Shown: piece by piece, positions 1-7,376 of the stretch | Numbering within the stretch: the stretch's first letter is position 1 | Layout: every line of letters starts with the position of its first letter | Source: Porphyridium purpureum | Taxonomy: Eukaryota; Rhodophyta; Bangiophyceae; Porphyridiales; Porphyridiaceae | Assembly (NCBI GenBank): GCA_008690995.1 | Contig: VRMN01000025.1 | Location: 1-64,000 of the forward strand | Direction of reading: 5' to 3' | Length of the DNA stretch: 64,000 nucleotides | Position numbers and translations under genes: made by a program | The notes under the pieces: generated by a model | What the model was told of the DNA's origin: nothing | What the model saw: only the letters and a program-made list of their open reading frames with translations | Database searches by the model: none

Positions 1-1368
1 ATATCAATACTGAAAAAATGTGCAACGTCTTTTCAGATGATGCATCCTGATCTGTTGGTTTCTTTGGAATCCAATGCTATGACGAACGCGAAACCAAACA
101 CCAGAGTTGAGCTCACGCCGGGAAGTGACATTCTGTTCGAGCTTCTGACAGACGAGGTTGTGATTCCAGAAGACAAGGGCGTCGTGATTAATCTTCTTGT
201 ATCCCTGAAGTTCCCAGGCACCATACATAAGATCGGGTCGATTGTCTGGAACAGAGCTCCTCCAGGCTTTGAAGTTTCCATTGTGGCCATGAATTCATTG
301 GAGTTTATCAGGCGAGGACTTTATTCCAAATTCCCATTGCTTGCGACATGTTCCTCAGAGAAGCTGGAAGGTGTGGGCTCGTCGCGAGCATTTGAAGTGT
401 CATTTGATATGACGCCATTTCGCCCTCTGCGAATCCGCTGGAATATGACGTGCGCCGCACGCTTGCAGGAGCCAAAAAGGGCGTCTGTTGCAGAAATGCG
501 CGCACAGGCAAGCGCAATGCTAAGCGCAAACGCTGCGAAAGCGGCTGTCCTAAATGCAAGCTCAGAAAACAGCGTTGGTCGCAGGAATGACAGCCCTGAC
601 CCTCGGATCATGCGTGACGATCTTGCTGGAGACAAGCAGCGAGAGTTGACCAAGCGCGAAAACTTCAGTGCGCTCATCAACGTCTGCGTCTTTAATGTGG
701 TGCATCCTGAAATTGTGCAGGCAGGGAAGGTGCAGAAAGAATATAACATCACTCGAGCTAATTTTCAACTTTTTGCGCTGCGGGATCCACGTGCACTTGC
801 ACTGCCGATCAAATGGCTTGACCCACGTGTATCCATCTTTGAGGCCAGCGTGTGGGCGGGGTTGCGAAGGACCATTAATTACTCTGGCGTTTATATCTCA
901 TCATCTGCACCAGATATTGTAATGGGTGCTCTGGTGCTTCCTTCAATGTTTAGCTATTTCTACATGTCGGAGTCGGGTGGTTCGATTGTCGATATGCGCA
1001 AGTTACGGGTCATGTGTGTTTGCTTGGACGCGGGTAGTGCGTACGTAATGGTGTCAGTGGTTCTAGAGGACGGCTCTCTGATTGAGTTTGGGTTTGCAAA
1101 GGAGTGCGACAGTCCCCAGATGCATCAACGCTCCGGTCAGCTGACGGCTGTGTCTTTGATGAACTGGATCCTATTTTGCATGATGGCTGCATCGGCTGGC
1201 ACTCTTGCATTTTTTGTCAAACGTCAGTCCCTGTCGTTCAACATGCAACCTTCCGGCACACGGTACAGTGAATCTCGCTTCTCCCGCGGACCCCGAGTCG
1301 GAACTACCGGAGCCAGACCGGTGGAGCGTGCTGGTCAATTTGATACGTCGTGTCTCAAAGACGGTTAG
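1..1368 (+). CDS. Orphan protein with a C-terminal membrane segment (5' end may lie outside)
   Basis: I do not recognise the family. The frame is open from the first base of the window to the stop at 1366-1368, so the gene may begin to the left. The first ATG (position 37) follows TTTCAG, which could be a splice acceptor, so that ATG is not a secure start. Counted from it, the protein has 443 residues. About the first 370 are soluble-looking, mixed alpha/beta, with several NxS/T sites. One strong hydrophobic stretch (about residues 378-400) is followed by a basic tail of roughly 45 residues. This suggests a single-pass protein with a large luminal or extracellular part and a short cytosolic tail. 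The region near residues 145-200 is rich in Ala, Ser and charged residues and looks like a linker. Coding status is supported by length alone. Confidence 0.6.
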   Translation: MSILKKCATSFQMMHPDLLVSLESNAMTNAKPNTRVELTPGSDILFELLTDEVVIPEDKGVVINLLVSLKFPGTIHKIGSIVWNRAPPGFEVSIVAMNSLEFIRRGLYSKFPLLATCSSEKLEGVGSSRAFEVSFDMTPFRPLRIRWNMTCAARLQEPKRASVAEMRAQASAMLSANAAKAAVLNASSENSVGRRNDSPDPRIMRDDLAGDKQRELTKRENFSALINVCVFNVVHPEIVQAGKVQKEYNITRANFQLFALRDPRALALPIKWLDPRVSIFEASVWAGLRRTINYSGVYISSSAPDIVMGALVLPSMFSYFYMSESGGSIVDMRKLRVMCVCLDAGSAYVMVSVVLEDGSLIEFGFAKECDSPQMHQRSGQLTAVSLMNWILFCMMAASAGTLAFFVKRQSLSFNMQPSGTRYSESRFSRGPRVGTTGARPVERAGQFDTSCLKDG

Positions 1369-1484
1369 TTGAAAGCTTGCGTCGATCATAAACATACATA
1401 TTCTTTTTCCTTCTGCTTTGGATATGCGTTCTTCTTCTACTTTGTTCCGTTCTTCAAGGCACCGTGATTTACTTTGGCTTCATA

Positions 1485-2921
1485 TCATCCTCGCCACGTG
1501 AGGGTGTGACCGGTCGGAGGCGGGACCGGCTGGAGGCGGTGCATAATAAGAGCGAGCTTGTCGTCGTACGTCAACTTACCGTTGAGGTCGACAAAATGGG
1601 CGGCGAGCAAGTCAAAGCGCCGCGTGACAAGCCACGCAAAAAGCTCAAACTCATGTGTATCGCTGAACATGGTAGCCTGATTTTTAGCGTATTCGTCCGT
1701 CGTGCGCTCGTACTCTTTGTTCATTTCCGTCCAGTGCATAGATGGGTGAAGGTGGTGGACCACATGGTAATCCTCGTTCAGGACCGGATACTGGCCATTC
1801 AATACCGTCAGTGAGCTAATGTACTCATTGTTTGGGTCGTTGGGATCCACGAACGCGTGCCACACATAATTCATCGCAGAGAGGTACACCATGGTTTCAA
1901 AATGTGGCAAGAAATAGTACCCGAGTCCAAACCGCCAGTCTAAAGCCACAAGCCCCAATCCGAGGCAGTAGTACCAAGCCATGCCCACGCCAACTTGCAC
2001 GGCGTTCGCGGTGTCTCTTCTCCTTAGGAAATGAGCCACACAGCTAATCCCTGTCCAATACAGTACAAACTCCCCGAGGTAGTAGACAAAGTTCACTGGA
2101 TCGGATCGATCAAAAGGGAGCGTCGTCGTTACGTCATCGTACTGGTTATCAAAGCGGTGGTGCAGCTTGACGTGATTCACGCGGTATGATTCAGGTACGT
2201 GGCCGTAGAAGAACCCGACGTACCATTCCAGGATCCGATTGAGAAAGCGCACTTTAAATAGGCCGCGCCGAAAGTGGCCCTCCTTATGAATCAGGGTGGC
2301 TGCATGTGCGAAGAACCGAAAATATGGACCCATTCGCAGCACGTGAAACAAAAGCATCAACCCGTACGACCATACACCCTTGAGTACCGCGTACTGAATG
2401 TACACGCACGCTGCCGATATGATCGTTGGATAAATGATCAGGGGTAGAATGATTGGCAGCAGCAGCGCGTCCTGCTCGTTAACTAATAAGCGACTCGCCC
2501 ACGAACGAGACAGTCTCTCGATCTCCGTCCAAAGTCGCTTGCCTGGCAGCGAACGCCAGCCCATCTTCCACAGCACGTCCCAGACCATCGAGCAACCAAT
2601 CGACACACCCATCCAAGGCGTCACTGTGAGTACGACCAGAGCAATGCACATATATGCCGCGCGCTGCCATGGTGGCAGCAGGCATGAACTCAGCATGTTT
2701 TCTTGCATGACCTTTGCACGACGCGCGAAGTAGCCGGGGTCAAAACGTTCTTCGCCGCGCCGTGATTGCTGTCCGCCTATGCAATCCAGCAACCCCGTGA
2801 AAAGAGTGTAGGCTAGCCGATAGGTTTGTCCGTTGCGGGCAAACTGAACCGACGAATGCTTTGGAGGTACAGCGCTGGTCTGCTGTGCGCGTCGTCCTGC
2901 TTGGACGCTATTTGGACACAA
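1485..2921 (-). CDS. Membrane fatty acid desaturase family protein
   Basis: A 478-residue integral membrane di-iron protein of the fatty acid desaturase/hydroxylase superfamily. Three histidine clusters are visible in the expected order and spacing: HKEGH (residues 212-216), HVKLHH (250-255) and HVVHH (386-390, followed by LHPSMHW). Known members use such histidines to hold two irons that activate oxygen, inserting a double bond or hydroxyl into an acyl or sphingoid chain in the ER or plastid envelope. Hydrophobic segments lie near 88-110, 152-200, 278-298 and 308-350. The N-terminal 85 residues are hydrophilic and not clearly a transit peptide. The start is the first ATG of the frame; initiation at Met72 or Met76 is possible. 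Substrate and regiospecificity cannot be read from the sequence. It is convergent with the orphan gene to the left and lies in tandem downstream of APS reductase. Confidence 0.85.
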   Translation of the reverse strand: MCPNSVQAGRRAQQTSAVPPKHSSVQFARNGQTYRLAYTLFTGLLDCIGGQQSRRGEERFDPGYFARRAKVMQENMLSSCLLPPWQRAAYMCIALVVLTVTPWMGVSIGCSMVWDVLWKMGWRSLPGKRLWTEIERLSRSWASRLLVNEQDALLLPIILPLIIYPTIISAACVYIQYAVLKGVWSYGLMLLFHVLRMGPYFRFFAHAATLIHKEGHFRRGLFKVRFLNRILEWYVGFFYGHVPESYRVNHVKLHHRFDNQYDDVTTTLPFDRSDPVNFVYYLGEFVLYWTGISCVAHFLRRRDTANAVQVGVGMAWYYCLGLGLVALDWRFGLGYYFLPHFETMVYLSAMNYVWHAFVDPNDPNNEYISSLTVLNGQYPVLNEDYHVVHHLHPSMHWTEMNKEYERTTDEYAKNQATMFSDTHEFELFAWLVTRRFDLLAAHFVDLNGKLTYDDKLALIMHRLQPVPPPTGHTLTWRG

Positions 2922-3109
2922 GTTCTATCAAAGCATTCTGATTTACCATAAACAGCATCTCAGTTGCACGCTCCTTAACGGTTGAAAACCGGTAACCCGC
3001 TTGCCACCTTGCACCTGTGCGTGCGAGGACACGGGTTATTTCAGAGTACTCTGATTAAACTTCAAACAATGTCGAAAAAATAACGACCTTCATTTAGAAC
3101 GTCAACTAA

Positions 3110-3130
3110 GGTACAGTGTACGACTGTACA
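3110..3130. promoter_or_regulatory. Cluster of three TGTAC/GTACA motifs upstream of the desaturase
   Basis: GGTACAG, GTGTACG and CTGTACA follow one another within 21 bp, about 190 bp upstream of the desaturase start and just beyond the stop of APS reductase. The same core recurs in other 5' regions here and is strongly clustered in the Gypsy LTR. A role as a transcription-factor site is inferred. Confidence 0.35.
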
Positions 3131-3197
3131 TCATTTCGACTTCAACGCTGTGTTGGGTTGAGTTCATTCATACGTGCTCGCGCCGTTCCGCGCCGGT

Positions 3198-4409
3198 TTA
3201 AGCCACGCTCGACAGTTTCAGCCCTGCTTCATTCAGAATCTTCGCGAGCTCGCCATCTGCATACATGCGCTTCATATTCTCTGCCGTTCCCAGGTGCCGC
3301 TTTTGGATGAAGACGTTCGGCACCGTCGACTGCTTGGTCAGACGTTCGAGGGCGGCAATCAGATCTGGTGAATCCTCCACTTTGTACTCTGTGTAGGGAA
3401 CCGCGAGCTTCGTAAAAATCTGGCGCACCTCTTCACAGAATGGACAACCGCTCTTCGAGAACATCACTATAGAAGACGACGCAATCTTGTCACGCAGGTC
3501 ATTATCCGCCCTCTCCAACGCCACTGCATCCTGGCTGATATTGCCCTTGTGCAGGCCACACTCTTTCTGGGTTGCCTCTTCCCACCACCAGCGCCCTTCG
3601 CGTTCATGCTGATTGGGCAATACTGGCTTCGTGCACGGCTCACAGCCAATCGAGGTGAAGCCACGCAGGTGGAGCGGGTTGTAGGGGATCTCTACGATGC
3701 GAATCATTGACCAAACGTCCGCAGAAGATGTGTTTGCAAGTGGGTTAAACTTGATCAGGTCCGAGTCGTTCGCTCCTCGGAACGCGGGATCCACCTGGCA
3801 CATGGGTACCTCCGTGCGAGTGCCGGGCGACTGGTCCTTTCGCTGGCCCGTGATCCACGCCTTGAGCGTGCCCAGTTTTTTGCGAAGCGGACGCACTTTG
3901 CGAACGCGGCAGCATTCTTGATGACCGTCCTCATAAAACGAGAAGAGGCCCTTTTCGTTCACGAGCGCCTCAACCTCACCAGCATCCCCGTAGCAGTACT
4001 CGATCCTGATACCATAATGCTTCTCCACCTCCGCGTAATACCGCAATGTCTCTGCATGTAGCCGGCCGGTCTCGAGGGCAAACACACGGAAGGGCCGGCC
4101 GGTGCGCTGAGCGTATTCGATGAGCACCACGTCCTCCGCCCCCGAAAACGCAATTGCCGCATCCTTGCCAAAGCTCTCCAACGCCTTGTCCATGACCTCG
4201 ACGGGGTCAGCGCGCTCCTTGGACCATTTCGCACCCAAAGTGTTCCAATCATCGGACATGCGCAGAAGCTGAGCCACGGAGGCGCGCCGAGCGCGGCGCG
4301 GAGCCCCGGAGAGCCGCGAACGCGAGCCAATTCTGCTGCAAAGCGCAGTGCGGCGGCTGTATGCCGGCGCGGTCTCAGCTCCCCCATACACAATAAAAGC
4401 CATTGTCAC
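3198..4409 (-). CDS. APR: Plastid adenylyl-sulfate (APS) reductase with C-terminal glutaredoxin domain
   Basis: Reduces adenylyl sulfate to sulfite in the plastid, the committed step of sulfate assimilation. The 403 residues divide into a basic, Ser/Arg-rich leader (1-50), a reductase domain (about 52-290) and a glutaredoxin domain (about 310-398). The reductase has the nucleotide-binding region near 86-93 (AFSGAEDV), paired cysteines C166-C167 and C256-x-x-C259 that bind the [4Fe-4S] cluster of APS (not PAPS) reductases, and the catalytic ECGLH around C284. The C-terminal domain has CPFC (322-325) and a TVPNVFI glutathione-binding loop. Plant APRs carry a thioredoxin-fold domain here; this one reads as a genuine glutaredoxin. 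The leader starts MTMAFIV; a phenylalanine near the N terminus is typical of red algal plastid transit peptides, so Met1 or Met3 is favoured. It is divergent from CPSF73. Confidence 0.93.
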   Translation of the reverse strand: MTMAFIVYGGAETAPAYSRRTALCSRIGSRSRLSGAPRRARRASVAQLLRMSDDWNTLGAKWSKERADPVEVMDKALESFGKDAAIAFSGAEDVVLIEYAQRTGRPFRVFALETGRLHAETLRYYAEVEKHYGIRIEYCYGDAGEVEALVNEKGLFSFYEDGHQECCRVRKVRPLRKKLGTLKAWITGQRKDQSPGTRTEVPMCQVDPAFRGANDSDLIKFNPLANTSSADVWSMIRIVEIPYNPLHLRGFTSIGCEPCTKPVLPNQHEREGRWWWEEATQKECGLHKGNISQDAVALERADNDLRDKIASSSIVMFSKSGCPFCEEVRQIFTKLAVPYTEYKVEDSPDLIAALERLTKQSTVPNVFIQKRHLGTAENMKRMYADGELAKILNEAGLKLSSVA

Positions 4410-4540
4410 GGTTCCGAAAAGTACAGAATTCGCCCTCCCGGCCCCCGTGCGTGCGACCCGCAGCTACAGGAGAAATGCCCTTCAGGTCGACGTCGCGCCG
4501 AGGCCACAACGCCGACCGATCTGGGCCCGTGGCCGCAGAA

Positions 4541-4559
4541 CTGTACCTATATGGTACAG
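4541..4559. promoter_or_regulatory. Inverted CTGTACC/GGTACAG pair in the shared APR/CPSF73 promoter
   Basis: CTGTACC (4541-4547) and GGTACAG (4553-4559) are perfect inverted arms around a TATAT spacer. The site lies near the middle of the 271-bp gap between the divergent starts of APS reductase (4409) and CPSF73 (4681). Its symmetry suits a dimeric factor acting on both genes. Function is inferred. Confidence 0.45.
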
Positions 4560-4680
4560 TTTGGTCGGACAGCGGTCTGGGCCAAACTGGACGCTGCTGC
4601 GGCTTCGTGCGCAGTGGCTCGGGCCACTGTTCGAACGAGTGGCGCGGGTGGTGGCGGCGTCGGAACGCACGGCAGGCGCG

Positions 4681-7185
4681 ATGGCTGGCGTTCAGCGTGT
4701 AGATGTGCTTCGGACGGGCTTGGAGACGGACGTGCTGGAAGTGATGCCCCTGGGCGCCGGCTGCGAGGTCGGGCGCTCGTGTTGCATCGTCAAGTTCAAG
4801 GGCAAAACGGTCTTGTTTGACTGCGGAGTGCATCCGGCCTACTCTGGCTTGGCCTCTCTGCCGTTTTTCGACGCCATTGAGCCCGATCAGATTGACCTTG
4901 CGCTCATCACTCACTTTCACCTCGATCATTGCGCGGGATTACCATACTTGCTCGAGCGGACAAACTTTAACCCCAAGGCGCGCATTTTCATGACACATCC
5001 AACGAAGGCTATTTACAAGGCGCTTCTCTCCGACTTTGTGCGTGTTTCGCACTCTGGTGGGTCCACAAACGCAAATGCGGCGCTTTACAATGAGCAAGAT
5101 ATTGACAGAACCATGGATCGTATAGAAACCGTGGACTATCATCAAGAAATGAATATTGCTGGCATTCGCTTCTGGGCTTATAACGCCGGCCACGTGCTAG
5201 GAGCTGCTATGTTCTTGATTGAAATAGCTGGTGTTCGTGTCTTGTACACCGGCGATTTCAGTCGTCTCGAGGACCGGCACTTGAAGGAAGCTGAGCTTCC
5301 ACCTTTCGAAACAGACGTGCTGATTGTAGAGTCCACGTACGGCACTCAAGTGCACGAACCGCGCAAAATTCGGGAGTCTCGCTTCACTCAAAAAGTCGCC
5401 CAGATTGTGCGACGAGGTGGTAGATGCTTGCTGCCAGTCTTTGCCCTCGGTCGCGCACAAGAACTTCTTCTTATTCTTGACGAATTTTGGGAAGCGCATC
5501 CGGACTTGCAGCATGTCCCAATCTACTATGCCTCCGCCCTCGCAAAGCGCTGCATGAGTGTCTATCTGACGTACATTAACATGATGAACGACTCTGTGCG
5601 AAAGAGGTACGACGTTTCGAATCCTTTTGCATTCAAATTTGTGTCGAATCTCAAGTCTATTGAGCACTTCAGTGACACAGGACCTTGTGTGGTCATGGCA
5701 TCACCCGGTATGTTGCAGAGCGGGCTTTCACGGCAGTTGTGCGAGCGATGGTGTACCGATAAGCGCAACGGCATTCTCTTGTGCGGCTATGCCGTGGACG
5801 GAACTCTGGCAAAGCACATCATGACGGAACCGGCTTCAATCACGAGACAGGACGGCAAAGAGGTTCCTTTGCGTTGTTCAGTGGATTATATCACTTTCTC
5901 GGCGCATTCAGACTTCATTCAAACGAAGGGCTTTATAGAAGCCTTGCGACCTAGTAATATCATTCTTGTCCACGGCCAGGTTGATGAGATGGGTCGCTTA
6001 CGGGCTGCCTTAGAAGCAGAGTTCAACAAGCAGGCGAGTGTGACTGCTTTGAAAAACGCAGAGGCATTTATTTCTGCTCCACTATCTTTGAACGCCGGTG
6101 GAGATGTCGCGCAGGTACCAATGACGAGCACTGCTGATCCCCTGGCAACAGGCGAAAAGCCCCAGTCGGATCCATTGACTACGATTGCCATGAGTGCCGT
6201 GGATGGCGCCTTGGGGGGATTGGGTTATATTACTCCCGCAGGGGCGAAGGATCCTTTGCTTTCATCTGGGCATCCAGTCGACCACCCATTGCGAGATATC
6301 AGAATCTTTTGCCCGAAGAACACTGAGACCGTGCCGCTAGAGTTTCGTGGTGAAAAAGTGGGCAAGGCTATCAGCGTTCTGCCCAAGCGCAAGCTTGAAA
6401 CCGGAATGAGTGTGTCAGGGATGATGATTCGGCAGGATTTTCATCACACTCTTCTGAAGCCAAGTGATTTGCATAGGTACACAAACATTAAGGTGTCTAG
6501 AATTGGTCAGAGGCAGGTTGTTCCTCTGACCGGCACCTGGGAGGCACTCAAACTTCACTTATGTTCATTGTTTGAAACAGTGGAGGAACTCGATGGCAAC
6601 GACGGATGCCGACCCGGTCTCTTGCTTGCAAATAGGAACATTATTCTGACATGCGTGCCGGAAAAAAGTCAGTCGGCAGTGGAAACTTCTCAAGGCCCGT
6701 CTACTTCTGCCTTTGGTCCTCAGGCGCACGTCATCATCGAGTGGCGGGCAAATTATGCGACTGATATGATCGTGGAAAGTGTTGCGTCGATGTGTGTCAA
6801 TGGGTCACTGGAGAATGATAAAATTCATCGCGCTGTTGGGATCGACAAAATTCCAGTGCTACGGACGAGCGAGAAGAATGACTCGCGCCAAGTTCTGCCG
6901 TCAAATGCGCTCGGCATTACAGACGCGGACCTGAACCAGACGCTCGAGATTACGCGAAAAATGTTGGCCCAGGTGTTTGGTCCGCTCCTTGTTAATGAGG
7001 ACCACGACAAGAAAAGTAAGCTTGTTGTCGATTTTTTCGACGTCGAAATTGACCACGACTCCGGCATGGTAGCATGCGAAGATCCGAAAGTACGGGACCG
7101 TGTCTGGATGGCGCTGCGTCGAATTCATTCTGTTGTGTACCCCATCCCGGACTACTATTGTGATTGTTGTGACTGCGGTGAGTGA
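4681..7185 (+). CDS. CPSF3: CPSF73 pre-mRNA 3'-end processing endonuclease
   Basis: The zinc-dependent nuclease of the cleavage and polyadenylation complex, which cuts pre-mRNA before poly(A) addition in the nucleus. From the ATG at 4681 the protein has 834 residues. The metallo-beta-lactamase core shows HFHLDH at 78-83, GHVLGAAMF and the LYTGDFS motif; the beta-CASP part includes the VESTYGT region, FALGRAQE, SPGMLQSG, FSAHSDF and VHGQ motifs, all in family order. The remaining ~330 residues match the usual C-terminal partner-binding region in position, ending in an acidic cysteine-rich tail (YYCDCCDCGE), which is odd for the family. The frame is open upstream to an ATG at 4348, but that stretch overlaps APS reductase and its promoter and resembles no CPSF73 N terminus, whereas MAGVQRVDVL leads directly into the conserved fold. 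Confidence 0.95.
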   Translation: MAGVQRVDVLRTGLETDVLEVMPLGAGCEVGRSCCIVKFKGKTVLFDCGVHPAYSGLASLPFFDAIEPDQIDLALITHFHLDHCAGLPYLLERTNFNPKARIFMTHPTKAIYKALLSDFVRVSHSGGSTNANAALYNEQDIDRTMDRIETVDYHQEMNIAGIRFWAYNAGHVLGAAMFLIEIAGVRVLYTGDFSRLEDRHLKEAELPPFETDVLIVESTYGTQVHEPRKIRESRFTQKVAQIVRRGGRCLLPVFALGRAQELLLILDEFWEAHPDLQHVPIYYASALAKRCMSVYLTYINMMNDSVRKRYDVSNPFAFKFVSNLKSIEHFSDTGPCVVMASPGMLQSGLSRQLCERWCTDKRNGILLCGYAVDGTLAKHIMTEPASITRQDGKEVPLRCSVDYITFSAHSDFIQTKGFIEALRPSNIILVHGQVDEMGRLRAALEAEFNKQASVTALKNAEAFISAPLSLNAGGDVAQVPMTSTADPLATGEKPQSDPLTTIAMSAVDGALGGLGYITPAGAKDPLLSSGHPVDHPLRDIRIFCPKNTETVPLEFRGEKVGKAISVLPKRKLETGMSVSGMMIRQDFHHTLLKPSDLHRYTNIKVSRIGQRQVVPLTGTWEALKLHLCSLFETVEELDGNDGCRPGLLLANRNIILTCVPEKSQSAVETSQGPSTSAFGPQAHVIIEWRANYATDMIVESVASMCVNGSLENDKIHRAVGIDKIPVLRTSEKNDSRQVLPSNALGITDADLNQTLEITRKMLAQVFGPLLVNEDHDKKSKLVVDFFDVEIDHDSGMVACEDPKVRDRVWMALRRIHSVVYPIPDYYCDCCDCGE

Positions 7186-7376
7186 CGGGAGTCTTCAAGT
7201 TCATCCACGTAAACCGAGCATGCACTGGTGAAAATAGTGGTCTACAGGTCAAGCGAGCTCGCTTCAAGTCTTCGGACCCCAGGACCACGAGTTATAGAAG
7301 TACACCTGAGAGCGTTTACGTTGAGAATGTACTAATAGCGTGCGTTTTGAGCGCCTTCCCCATCTGGGACTAGAGA

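Noticed and set aside
4348-4680. N-terminal extension of CPSF73 by 111 residues
   Set aside because: It overlaps APS reductase and the shared promoter, is Arg-rich without homology, and CPSF73 proteins begin near MAGVQRVDVL.
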